A DNA stretch of 64,000 nt from contig NZ_CP138995.1 in the NCBI RefSeq assembly GCF_044596045.1, positions 3,782,001 to 3,846,000 of the forward strand, written 5' to 3'. Below the pieces are notes generated by a model that was not told the DNA's origin, made no database searches, and saw nothing but the letters and a program-made list of their open reading frames with translations. This stretch comes from Flagellimonas sp947499585 (GTDB lineage: Bacteria > Bacteroidota > Bacteroidia > Flavobacteriales > Flavobacteriaceae). A program made the position numbers and the translations under genes. Shown here in pieces: positions 36,516-46,600 of this stretch; the stretch's first letter is position 1; every line of letters starts with the position of its first letter.

Positions 36516-38327
36516 TTAGTGGTTGAGTTCTTCTTCATTATCCTGAAGCGGAATATTCTGCGGAACAAAATCTTGCCCTGGAATAATGTATTCACCGTTT
36601 TCATAGGTTTTACTATAATCGTATGCCCATCGGTGTACATGCGGAATAGCACCTGGCCAGTTTCCATGCATGTGCTCTTGAGGAGCTGTCCATTCCAGTG
36701 TATTGGAACTCCATGGGTTTTGAGGCCCTCTTTTTCCGTAAAATATACTTACTACAAAATTATAAACGAAGACCAATTGTGCCGCTCCTGCAATAAGTGC
36801 AAATACCGTCATCAATACTTGAACGTTTGTTAATTCATCAAACATTGGGAATGCCGTATTTTCATAATAACGCCTTGGTACACCAGCCATACCCACAAAG
36901 TGCATTGGGAAGAATATTCCATAGGCACATATTGCAGTAATCCAGAAATGGACGTAACCCAGGTTTTTGTTCATCATTCTACCCTGGAACATTTTAGGGA
37001 ACCAATGGTACACTCCAGCAAAAAGTCCATACAGTGCAGAAATACCCATTACCAAGTGGAAGTGAGCTACTACAAAGTAGGTGTCATGTACATTGATATC
37101 CAATGTACTATCCCCAAGTATAATACCTGTAAGACCTCCTGATATAAAGGTTGAAACCAAACCTATAGAAAATAGCATACCGGGATTCAGTTGCAGATTT
37201 CCTTTCCAAAGGGTGGTTATATAGTTGAAGGCCTTTACCGCGGACGGTATTGCAATCAATAATGTTGTAAATGTAAATACAGAGCCCAAGAATGGATTCA
37301 TACCAGAGATGAACATATGATGACCCCATACAATAGTAGATAAGAAAGCAATAGCTAAAATGGAAGCTACCATAGCTCTATAACCAAATATAGGCTTCCT
37401 TGCATTGGTTGACATTACTTCTGAAGTAATTCCCAAAGCAGGTAGTAAAACGATATATACCTCTGGGTGACCCAAGAACCAGAACAAATGTTCGAATAAT
37501 ACGGGTGACCCTCCTTGATAATGAAGCACTTCTCCTTGAATAAATATATCTGAAAGGAAAAAGGATGTGCCAAAACTTCTATCCATTATCAATAGCAAAG
37601 CTGCTGAAAGTAATACCGGGAAGGATATTACACCGATAATTGCTGTAACAAAAAATGCCCAAATAGTCAATGGCAGACGTGTCATTGACATTCCTTTGGT
37701 TCTCAAATTGATTACTGTTACAATATAATTTAAGGAACCCAATAACGATGAAGCAATGAATATTGCCATGGATACTAGCCATAAGGTCATACCCATACCA
37801 GAGCCTGGCTGTGCCATTGGCAATGAGCTCAATGGAGGGTAAATAGTCCAACCTGCTGCTGCCGGTCCAGCTTCAACGAATAACGAAATAACCATGATTA
37901 CAGCTGATACAAAAAACATCCAAAAAGAAAGCATGTTCAAGAAGCCGGATGCCATATCACGAGCACCTATCTGCAAAGGAATCAATAGGTTACTAAAAGT
38001 ACCACTCAATCCTGCAGTCAGCACAAAGAATACCATAATGGTACCATGCATAGTAATCAATGCCAAGTAAACATCGGCATCCATGACGCCCTCAGGAGCC
38101 CATTTGCCTAAAAATGCTTGAAAAACTGAAAATGATTCTCCAGGCCATGCCAATTGCATTCTAAACAATAATGACATTGCAATTCCAATAAAGCCCATGA
38201 TCAAAACACCCGTAATAAGATATTGCTTGGCAATCATCTTATGGTCCTGACTAAAGATATATTTGGTTACAAACGTTTCTTTATGATGATGTCCATGATC
38301 TTCGTGTCCGTGTTCAGTAGCTGACAT
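36516..38327 (-). CDS. ctaD: Cytochrome c oxidase subunit I
   Basis: The catalytic subunit of a haem-copper oxidase, 603 residues with twelve core helices. The low-spin haem ligand is in HGTIMVFFVLTAGLSG; LFWFLGHPEVYIVLLPALG holds the CuB histidine, the HPEVY glutamate of the A1-type D channel and the cross-linked tyrosine; VWGHHMFISGM has two further CuB histidines; HDTYFVVAHFHLVMG carries the haem a3 and haem a ligands. The N-terminus is histidine-rich (EHGHEDHGHHH). It reduces oxygen to water and pumps protons. It is last in the operon actA-F-coxII-coxI, the arrangement of the Flavobacterium Act-aa3 supercomplex. Confidence 0.96.
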   Translation of the reverse strand: MSATEHGHEDHGHHHKETFVTKYIFSQDHKMIAKQYLITGVLIMGFIGIAMSLLFRMQLAWPGESFSVFQAFLGKWAPEGVMDADVYLALITMHGTIMVFFVLTAGLSGTFSNLLIPLQIGARDMASGFLNMLSFWMFFVSAVIMVISLFVEAGPAAAGWTIYPPLSSLPMAQPGSGMGMTLWLVSMAIFIASSLLGSLNYIVTVINLRTKGMSMTRLPLTIWAFFVTAIIGVISFPVLLSAALLLIMDRSFGTSFFLSDIFIQGEVLHYQGGSPVLFEHLFWFLGHPEVYIVLLPALGITSEVMSTNARKPIFGYRAMVASILAIAFLSTIVWGHHMFISGMNPFLGSVFTFTTLLIAIPSAVKAFNYITTLWKGNLQLNPGMLFSIGLVSTFISGGLTGIILGDSTLDINVHDTYFVVAHFHLVMGISALYGLFAGVYHWFPKMFQGRMMNKNLGYVHFWITAICAYGIFFPMHFVGMAGVPRRYYENTAFPMFDELTNVQVLMTVFALIAGAAQLVFVYNFVVSIFYGKRGPQNPWSSNTLEWTAPQEHMHGNWPGAIPHVHRWAYDYSKTYENGEYIIPGQDFVPQNIPLQDNEEELNH

Positions 38328-38368
38328 AATCTCTTTTAAAATTTTATTATTTCTTTTCCTAACCTATG

Positions 38369-39427
38369 TTATTCAGCGGGAGTAACAGTTTCCTTAAAGG
38401 TAGTCTGTTCTGCCATCCACTTATTGTATTCTTCTTCGGTCTCTACTATAATCTTCATCTGCATATTATAGTGGGATTTGCCGCAAATCTTATTACAAAG
38501 TAGCACATAATCATATTCCCATGGGTCTGAATTAGGCTCACCAGCAGCAGCCCTTTTTGCTCTTATCGCATTTGTTCTTTTTACTTTATCAACCACATCT
38601 GGGTTCAATCGAATTTCTTCCGTAGTAACTGTAGGAGTAAATGAGAATTGGGTAATCATACCAGGAACACAGTTCATTTGGGCTCTAAAGTGAGGCATAT
38701 ATGCCGAATGAAGCACATCTTGGGAACGCATCATAAAGTTCACCTTACGGCCAACTGGTAAGTGCAATTCTTTTACGATAACGTCATCTGCAGTATTTGG
38801 ATCAGATTCATCTAAACCAAGAACGTTTGCTCTATCAATATCTATTAAACGAACACTTGCATCTCCAAGAACATTATCATCCCCACCATAACGTGCTGTC
38901 CAATTAAACTGTTGGGCATATAATTCCACAATTAAAGGATCGTCTTCATCATTTATATCCATGATGTTGGTCCATGTATATAATCCCCATAGAATTAAAC
39001 CAGCAAGTACAATAACCGGTATGATTGTCCATATAAACTCTAAGCGGTCATTATCTGCAAAGAAAAGTGCTTTCTTGCCTTTCTCTCCTCTATACTTATA
39101 TCCAAAATAATGCAGTAAGGCTTGTGTTATAGTCTGTACAAAAAAGATAATGGCAAATGATACCCACATGAGTTGGTCATACTCACCACCATGAGCCGAT
39201 GAAGCTTCTGGAAGCAACATCTTATTATATTTTGCAAAACTAAATATGGTAATTCCGTAGATAAAAATCAGGAATCCGAATAACAAATAACCATTGTACT
39301 TATTATCTGAATCTGTGGCTATCTCCGTGTTTTCTGATTTTAGTTGGGACAATTCAAAAATCTTGGTCATTTGCCAGATTGCGATTGCTACCAGTACTAA
39401 AACAGTCAATGTTAATAATGCAGTCAT
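38369..39427 (-). CDS. ctaC: Cytochrome c oxidase subunit II
   Basis: The CuA subunit, 352 residues, which takes electrons from cytochrome c. It has one N-terminal helix, then the helices LLFGFLIFIYGITIFSFA and LMWVSFAIIFFVQTITQAL, another near FIWTIIPVIVLAGLILWGLY, and the cupredoxin domain. CuA ligands are visible: HSAYMPHFRAQ and, near the end, CNKICGKSHYNM with two Cys, His and Met. The usual Glu between the two cysteines is Lys here. No cytochrome c domain is fused. It lies between actF and coxI with small gaps and would mature with the SCO protein at 11.4 kb. Confidence 0.93.
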   Translation of the reverse strand: MTALLTLTVLVLVAIAIWQMTKIFELSQLKSENTEIATDSDNKYNGYLLFGFLIFIYGITIFSFAKYNKMLLPEASSAHGGEYDQLMWVSFAIIFFVQTITQALLHYFGYKYRGEKGKKALFFADNDRLEFIWTIIPVIVLAGLILWGLYTWTNIMDINDEDDPLIVELYAQQFNWTARYGGDDNVLGDASVRLIDIDRANVLGLDESDPNTADDVIVKELHLPVGRKVNFMMRSQDVLHSAYMPHFRAQMNCVPGMITQFSFTPTVTTEEIRLNPDVVDKVKRTNAIRAKRAAAGEPNSDPWEYDYVLLCNKICGKSHYNMQMKIIVETEEEYNKWMAEQTTFKETVTPAE

Positions 39428-39454
39428 TGTATATCTTTCTAAGCCTTAATCGTA

Positions 39455-40807
39455 TTAATAATGAAATTGTCTACTTTCCTCAATAAATGGATTGCGCTTT
39501 GGCTGTAATGGTTGTTTTGTAAGTGTGTTGAACACCCAGTACACAAACAATCCTCCAAAAAACAATATTCCTCCAATTTCAGGTAATCCTATATACCATT
39601 GGTCACCAACAGTAGCTGGCATGATCATATTGAAAACATCCATATAGTGTCCAAAGAGAACTACAATACCTGCCATGATAACAAACCAATTTACTCTTTT
39701 GTAATCACTGTTCATCAATACCAATAATGGGAATATAAAGTTCATTGCCAGCATTCCAAAGAATGGCAATTTGTAATCCTCTATTCTTGTGATAAAATAA
39801 GTAACTTCTTCTGGGATGTTGGCATACCATATCAACATAAATTGGGAAAACCATAAATATGTCCAGAAAATACTGATACCGAACATGAATTTTGCCAAAT
39901 CGTGAATATGGCTATTGTTTACATCTTCTAAATATCCTCTTGATTTCAAGTAAATGGTAACCATAGCAATTACGGTTATTCCCGAAACAAACATACTAGC
40001 GAACACATACCATCCAAATAGGGTACTGAACCAGTGCGGATCTACACTCATAATCCAATCCCAAGACATCATGGATTCTGTAATCAAATAGAACACTAAG
40101 AAGGCAGCAGAGATTCTGAAATTCAATTTAAAGTTTGAATTATCATCAGACTCATCTTGTGCCAAAGAAAGTTTTCTGGAGTACTCACGATAGAAAATCC
40201 AACCGCCCAAGAAAATAGCAGCACGAATCAGGAAAAAAGTAGGATTCAAATACCCTGCTTTCCCTTGTAACAATTTATCATGAGCAACAACATCAGCATC
40301 CATCCAAACAAACATATGGTTCATGTGCAGTACAGAAAGCAACAAAATGACAAATACAATTATTCCTCCAGGAACCAAATATGCAGTAATACCTTCCATT
40401 ACCCTGAATAACAAGGGCGACCAACCTGCTTGAGCTGCACGTTGAATGGCATAAAAGGCCAATACACCCAGTGATATCATAAAAAAGAAAAAGGCAGCTA
40501 CATATAATGCAGACCAAGGTCTATTTTGTAATTGGTGCAACAAATGTTCATCATGTGATGCATCATGCTCTTCTCCATGTGTTGAAGCTTCACCGTGCGC
40601 ATCTTTTCCTGAATGGTTTTCGGCAGCATGACTTGAAGCTTCTTCGCCATGTCCACCTCCATGACCATCATCATGTGCTGAGGCCACCATTGCCTTAGCT
40701 TCTTCCACGGTACTGGGAGCGGATAAAAAACCTGTTGCTAAACAAATCAATCCAACTGCCATTGCAATGAAAGATCCTATTTTTAGTCTGTTTGAAAACG
40801 TGTACAT
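39455..40807 (-). CDS. actF: Alternative complex III subunit ActF (NrfD-like membrane subunit)
   Basis: A 450-residue membrane protein with about ten helices of the NrfD/PsrC-like type, corresponding to ActF, a paralogue of ActC. After the first helix (IGSFIAMAVGLICLATGFL) comes an extracytoplasmic insert, residues 45-91, with 11 histidines and many acidic and Gly residues. The remainder has the characteristic ESMMSWDWIMSVDPHWFSTLFG block and helices to the end RNPFIEESRQFHY. In the complex it lies in the membrane beside ActC, where quinol is oxidised. It is the fifth-to-last gene of the operon cluster, between actE and coxII. Confidence 0.88.
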   Translation of the reverse strand: MYTFSNRLKIGSFIAMAVGLICLATGFLSAPSTVEEAKAMVASAHDDGHGGGHGEEASSHAAENHSGKDAHGEASTHGEEHDASHDEHLLHQLQNRPWSALYVAAFFFFMISLGVLAFYAIQRAAQAGWSPLLFRVMEGITAYLVPGGIIVFVILLLSVLHMNHMFVWMDADVVAHDKLLQGKAGYLNPTFFLIRAAIFLGGWIFYREYSRKLSLAQDESDDNSNFKLNFRISAAFLVFYLITESMMSWDWIMSVDPHWFSTLFGWYVFASMFVSGITVIAMVTIYLKSRGYLEDVNNSHIHDLAKFMFGISIFWTYLWFSQFMLIWYANIPEEVTYFITRIEDYKLPFFGMLAMNFIFPLLVLMNSDYKRVNWFVIMAGIVVLFGHYMDVFNMIMPATVGDQWYIGLPEIGGILFFGGLFVYWVFNTLTKQPLQPKRNPFIEESRQFHY

Positions 40808-40824
40808 AGTATACTCTTATCCAA

Positions 40825-41394
40825 TTATTTTGTTAGGTCTTCCTTTAATTTCATTACGTACTCGGACACTTGCCACATCTCTTCTTCATTAGCAAATTGA
40901 GATGCATAAGAACCCATTGAGTTTAATCCATAATAAATTGTATGATATGTGCTACCTACGTTAATGTTACGTGCAACATCATCGTAGCTAGGAACACCCA
41001 ATATCTTTTCTCTTTTCACCAATGTACCTTGCCCCTTACCTTTTGGTCCGTGACAAATTGCACAATAGATATCATAAAGCTCTTTTCCTATTGCCAAATT
41101 GGCCTCGCTTTGCAATGAGTCCAGTGGGCTCACATCCAATCTTGCCAAATCTTTTCCTCCAGGAGTATTCTCAAATTTGTATGGCATATACCCTCTAGGG
41201 ATAGTGTTTTCTGCAGGGAGCATAGCTTCTGTCCCATTTGGAAACAATCCATTGTCAACTCCCTGATAGGTTTCGTATCCAACAGGTTCATACATATTGG
41301 GCATATACTGGTAGTTTGGACTGTTCTTGTCAGCGCAAGCAGCCATAGACAGGACCAAAACTAAGACAATACCTATTTTACCTAAATGCTTCAT
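40825..41394 (-). CDS. actE: ActE monohaem cytochrome c lipoprotein
   Basis: A 189-residue lipoprotein from the ATG at 41394 (the frame is open nine codons further, but the signal begins at MKHLGKIGIV). The lipobox SMAAC puts Cys20 at the mature start. The single haem site is CAICHG, followed by a class I cytochrome c fold with the methionine likely in YGLNSMGSYASQF. ActE receives electrons within the Act complex and can hand them to the oxidase, consistent with the direct Act-aa3 supercomplex. The gene lies four bases after actD. Confidence 0.92.
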   Translation of the reverse strand: MKHLGKIGIVLVLVLSMAACADKNSPNYQYMPNMYEPVGYETYQGVDNGLFPNGTEAMLPAENTIPRGYMPYKFENTPGGKDLARLDVSPLDSLQSEANLAIGKELYDIYCAICHGPKGKGQGTLVKREKILGVPSYDDVARNINVGSTYHTIYYGLNSMGSYASQFANEEEMWQVSEYVMKLKEDLTK

Positions 41395-41398
41395 ATTT

Positions 41399-41926
41399 TT
41401 ATGACTCCTTTTCTGTAACATTTATTTCCACAGCTCCTGTATCCCACAACAAAGCAGTAAGCTCTTTTTCGTTATTGTGAACTCCTATTTCCATTAAAAA
41501 ATGGTCATCCGTAGTTCTTACATCTGGGTTTTCCGCCTTTTTGAATGGCCACATTCTACTTCTTAAATAAAATGTGATCACCATTAAGTGGGCAGCGAAG
41601 AACACCGTTAACTCAAACATAATTGGCACAAAAGCAGGCATGTTTTCCAAATAAGTAAAACTTGGTTTACCACCAATATCCTGGGGCCAATCATCAATCA
41701 TGATATAGTTCATCATAACAATGGCCACAATAAGGCCCAAACAACCGTACATAAAAGAAGTGATTGCTATACGAGTATCTTCTAGACCCAATGCCTTGTC
41801 TAAACCATGTACTGGAAAAGGTGTATACACTTCATCAATATGATGGTGTTCTGCTCTTACCTTCTTTACGGCATGCATCAACACATCATCATCAGTATAA
41901 AGTGCATGTATAACTTTAGATGCCAT
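41399..41926 (-). CDS. actD: ActD (DUF3341) membrane subunit
   Basis: A 175-residue protein of the DUF3341 family, subunit ActD of alternative complex III. It has an N-terminal soluble part (VIHALYTDDDVLMHAVKKV), then two membrane helices (SFMYGCLGLIVAIVMMNYI and FVPIMFELTVFFAAHLMVI) and a short tail with the block GVHNNEKELTALLWDTGAV. It clamps the ActC and ActF membrane parts. The actC stop is two bases before its start, so the two genes are coupled. Confidence 0.92.
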   Translation of the reverse strand: MASKVIHALYTDDDVLMHAVKKVRAEHHHIDEVYTPFPVHGLDKALGLEDTRIAITSFMYGCLGLIVAIVMMNYIMIDDWPQDIGGKPSFTYLENMPAFVPIMFELTVFFAAHLMVITFYLRSRMWPFKKAENPDVRTTDDHFLMEIGVHNNEKELTALLWDTGAVEINVTEKES

Positions 41927-41928
41927 AA

Positions 41929-43656
41929 CTATTTTTTAGCGTTTAATTTTTTTGCTTGTCCCGCCCAATCATCACGTTGCGCCCTTCCAGGGAACGAACC
42001 GGTAATAGAGTCCAACAAATCATATTCTTTTTCGGTCATTTTACTCACTTGCGCGAACGTAAAAATTCCTATCTGGTTCAAGGTCTGTTCCATTTGAGGC
42101 CCTATACCTTTTACTTTCTTCAAATCGTCTGCAGTTTCAGTATCCGCATTAAATACACCAATGGTATCTAATAAGGAGGAAACTTTCTTTTCATCAGGAT
42201 TGTCCTTTTCTACTTTTGGAGCCTTTTCTTTCTTTACCTCACCTTTTACAGCTGGCATTTCGTATAAAGGTTTTCCCGCATCCCTAAGTTTCTTGTACTT
42301 CTCTCCTGATGCCTTCAAAATTGATTTAACCTCTGCCTGTGCAATTACAGGGAATGTTCTTGAATATAACAGGAACAAAACAAAGAAGAAGCCTATGGTG
42401 CCGATAAAAATTCCAATATCTACAAATGTTGGAGAGAACATGGTCCAAGAAGATGGCAAGTAATCTCTATGTAGAGAAGTAACAATGATTACAAATCGTT
42501 CAAACCACATTCCTATGTTTACCACAATGGAAATGAAGAATGAGAACATGATACTTGTACGCAATTTTTTGAACCACATGAACTGTGGCGAAAACACATT
42601 ACAAGTCATCATAGACCAATAAGCCCACCAATAAGGTCCTGTTGCCCTATTTAGGAATGCATACTGTTCGTATTCAACTCCAGAATACCAAGCAATGAAT
42701 AGTTCCGTAATATAGGCACACCCCACTATAGAACCTGTAATCATGATTACAATGTTCATTAACTCAATATGCTGAACGGTTATATACGCTTCAAGGCTAC
42801 ACACTTTTCTCATGATGATAAGCAAAGTGTTTACCATAGCAAATCCAGAGAAAATTGCACCTGCAACAAAGTAAGGTGGGAATATGGTGGTATGCCATCC
42901 TGGAATTACCGACGTAGCAAAGTCAAAGGATACAATGGTATGCACAGAAAGTACAAGTGGTGTGGCCAAACCTGCCAAAACCAATGAAACTTCCTCAAAA
43001 CGTTGCCAATCTTTGGCTCTACCAGTCCATCCAAAACTTAGTAAACTATAGATTTTCTTTTGAAATGGCTTAACAGCTCTATCACGAATCATTGCAAAAT
43101 CAGGTAACAAACCTGTCCACCAGAAAACCAAGGAAACGGATAAATACGTTGAAATTGCAAATACATCCCAAAGCAATGGTGAGTTAAAGTTTACCCATAA
43201 CGAACCAAATTGGTTTGGAATTGGAAGTACCCAATAAGCCAACCAAGGACGTCCCATGTGAATGATAGGGAACAATCCCGCTTGAATTACCGAAAATATG
43301 GTCATCGCTTCTGCAGAACGGTTAATCGCCATTCTCCATTTCTGTCTAAATAAGAGCAATACTGCAGAAATCAGTGTTCCTGCATGACCAATACCTACCC
43401 ACCAAACAAAGTTTGTAATATCCCAGGCCCAGTTTACGGTCTTATTAAGACCCCAAACCCCAATACCTGTGGAAATGGTATAAATGATACATCCTAGACC
43501 CCAAAGGAATGCAACTAAAGCAATGGTAAATACAATCCACCAATGTTTGTTGGCCTTTCCCTCCACAGGAGCTGCGATATCCACGGTAACGTCATGGTAT
43601 CCTTTATCTCCAAGTACTAAGGGCTTTCGAATAGGTGCTTCGTAATGCGACGCCAT
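41929..43656 (-). CDS. actC: ActC (NrfD/PsrC-like) with C-terminal helix-hairpin-helix domain
   Basis: A 575-residue membrane protein. Residues 1-about 460 are the ten-helix NrfD-type quinol-binding subunit (VGIGHAGTLISAVLLLFRQK, GRPWLAYWVLPIPNQFGS, WTGLLPDFAMIRDRAVKPF). An extra C-terminal region follows: a charged linker (KKEKAPKVEKDNPDEKK) and then residues 509-575 with LKKVKGIGPQMEQTLNQIGI, the later SFPGRAQRDDWAGQAKKL, a helix-hairpin-helix domain of the type known from proteins such as NuoE and ribosomal L21 fusions. Ordinary ActC lacks this. The role of the extension is unknown; it should be cytoplasmic. The gene lies between actB and actD. Confidence 0.9.
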   Translation of the reverse strand: MASHYEAPIRKPLVLGDKGYHDVTVDIAAPVEGKANKHWWIVFTIALVAFLWGLGCIIYTISTGIGVWGLNKTVNWAWDITNFVWWVGIGHAGTLISAVLLLFRQKWRMAINRSAEAMTIFSVIQAGLFPIIHMGRPWLAYWVLPIPNQFGSLWVNFNSPLLWDVFAISTYLSVSLVFWWTGLLPDFAMIRDRAVKPFQKKIYSLLSFGWTGRAKDWQRFEEVSLVLAGLATPLVLSVHTIVSFDFATSVIPGWHTTIFPPYFVAGAIFSGFAMVNTLLIIMRKVCSLEAYITVQHIELMNIVIMITGSIVGCAYITELFIAWYSGVEYEQYAFLNRATGPYWWAYWSMMTCNVFSPQFMWFKKLRTSIMFSFFISIVVNIGMWFERFVIIVTSLHRDYLPSSWTMFSPTFVDIGIFIGTIGFFFVLFLLYSRTFPVIAQAEVKSILKASGEKYKKLRDAGKPLYEMPAVKGEVKKEKAPKVEKDNPDEKKVSSLLDTIGVFNADTETADDLKKVKGIGPQMEQTLNQIGIFTFAQVSKMTEKEYDLLDSITGSFPGRAQRDDWAGQAKKLNAKK

Positions 43657-43689
43657 AATTTATCTTCTAGTTACTTTCTTATTTATTGA

Positions 43690-46600
43690 TTAAGCCTCGT
43701 TCGTATTTCTCACCTTAACATGGTAGAACACATTGGGTTTTGTGCCCACATGCTCTAATAGGTGATACATTCTATCATCTTCCTTCAACTCGGCAATCTT
43801 ACTTTCTTTATCATTGATGTCTCCAAATACCATAGCTCCACTGCTACATGCAGATGAACAAGCTGTTTGGAATTCTCCATCTTTAATTACACGTCCATCT
43901 CGCTTAGCATCTAAAATGGTCTTCTGTGTCATTTGAATACACATGGAACATTTTTCCATTACCCCTCTTGAACGTACATTAACATCAGGATTAATGACCA
44001 TTTTCCCTAGGTCATTATTCATATTGTAGTCAAACTCGTCATTGTCATAATACAAGAACCAGTTGAATCTACGTACTTTATATGGACAGTTGTTGGCACA
44101 GTATCTTGTACCTACACAACGGTTGTATGCCATTTGGTTCTGACCTTGTCTACCGTGAGAAGTTGCCGCTACCGGACAAACTGTTTCACAAGGTGCATGG
44201 TTACAGTGTTGACACATAACAGGTTGAAATGCTACTTGAGGATTTGCCGATGCATCTTCCATCTCTCTAAATCCACCCAAGGAGCCATTATCACCCCAAA
44301 GGCCATCCATGTTATCCTTTTTCTCATTATCCTGCTCAAAAGATTCTTCAGATGAATAGTATCTATCAATACGCAACCAGTGCATATCTCTTGATTTTCT
44401 GATTTCTTCTTTCCCAACAACAGGAACATTATTTTCTGCATGGCAAGCAATAACGCATGCTCCACAACCTGTACAAGAATTTAAATCGATAGATAAGTTA
44501 AAGTGATGCCCAATAGAACGATCAAATTCTTGCCATAAATCTGCATCTGGCGAGGTAACAGGAATTTCTTGGTGATCTTTGGATACCTGTGGAACTGCAT
44601 TCCACTCGTGATGATCTTTGGTGTTGAAGATTTCCAAGGTAGTTTCCTTGATAATATCCCCTCTACCCATTAATGTTTTATGCAACTGAACACAAGCAAA
44701 TTCATGTGTTCCTTCAGCTTTTTCTATGCTAACCGATTGTACGTTGTTGAAATTGTTGTACAGTGAAAATGCATTTACTCCAGTCGCCATTTCAGCTTTC
44801 ATTCCAGCTTGTTTACCATAACCAAATGAAAGACCGACTGTACCGGGAGCTTGACCTGGCTGGATGATCACTGCGACATTATCCAAAACAGTACCATCAA
44901 CAGTTAGTTTTGCATAGCTTCCATTTAAACCTCCATCGGCCACATTAAAGTTTTCCATACCCAAAGCTTCTGCATCTGACTTGGAAACCGTCACATAGTT
45001 ATCCCATGAAACTCTGGTAATTGGATCAGGGAATTCTTGCAACCATGGGTTATTGGCTTGACGACCATCTCCCATTCCCACTTTAGAATACAAAACCAAT
45101 TCTGTTCCAGAACTTGTTGTATTCACTAAGGAACGTATAGCTGAAGCAATAGGAACAATGCTTTCTTGCACTTCTTCTACATCAGCAGAAACCGCTACTG
45201 GCTGCTCATCGATTTCTGGAGCAACAGGCGCAGTAAATACCCCATCCTGCAATGCTTTATTCCAATCAGATTCTTGCAGCACTTCTGCAGTCCATGTTTC
45301 TTTTATGTATTCGTAATATGTTTTTTCGCTACCCATCCATGTAAGCAAAGCTGTTTGAAACTGCCTTGTATCAAAAAGCTCGCGAATAGCAGGTTGTGCT
45401 AGACTGTAATGTCCTTTTTTGAATTGCGCATCGCCCCAAGACTCTAAGTAATGGGAAGCAGCTGCAACATACTTGGACGCCTGTGCAGTTTCATCATTAT
45501 TAAATGCAAAACTTACAGAAACATCAACCTTATCAAGTCCAGATACAAAATCCGCTGAATTTGGTAGCGAATAAACTGGATTTACACCGTCCATAATCAA
45601 AACTCCTACACGGCCAGCATTCATATCTGCGACTAACTTTGTCACTTTAGCGCTATCTCCTTGACGAATATATCTAGGGTTCTCCGTATCAAAAGCTTCA
45701 CTAGCCAACAATTTATTAATTGCAAGCACAACAGTTTGCGCATTGATATCATTTAGTCCAGTAACAACAACAGCTTTACTACCAGCTTTTCTAATTTGAG
45801 CTGCGATGCTTTCAACCGCTGCATCAACATCAGAAGTTCCTCCCCCAACGTTACTGCCATTTAATTTTCCATACAACTTTGCCAAAGCAATTTTTTGCTG
45901 TGTTGGCGTCATTGGGTAACGCTTGTCTGCATTAGCCCCTGTCAATGACATATTGGATTCTAGCTGAACATGCTTAGACATTTTTCCATGTTTAGGAACA
46001 CGTCCTCTAGCGTAGCCATCATCATATCCTCCTCCTTGCCAATCTCCTAAGAAATCTGCACCAAAAGAAACTATCAGATCTGCTTTCTCAAAATCATAAT
46101 CTGGTAAAGCACGCTCACCATAAGCGGTATTAAATGCATTTAATGCGGCATCCTCAGAAATAGCATCATACGCTACATGGTTTACATTTTCACCATAGCT
46201 AGCCTTAAACTCAGCAATCAATTTATCAGTAGAAGGGCTTGCATGTGTTTGGGTCAGCAATACAATTTGCTTGTTGGAATCTTTAAGGCTCCCTAATTTT
46301 GCTCTAACCGTAGCATCCAACACCTTCCACTCAATAGGCTCACCATTGGCAGAAGGTCCTTGCACCCTTGTGCTATCATATAATGAAAGTACAGAAGCTT
46401 GAACTCTGGCATTTGCACTACCACTTACTTTAGCCTCTGTATTATTTTCAATTTTAATAGGTCTTCCTTCTCTGGTCTTAACCAGAATACTGGCAAAATC
46501 ATGTCCGTCAGCAATTGTAGTCGCATAGTAATTAGCAACTCCTGGTACAATCCTGTCTGGTTGAACAACATAAGGAATAGACTTATGAACAGGTCCTTCA

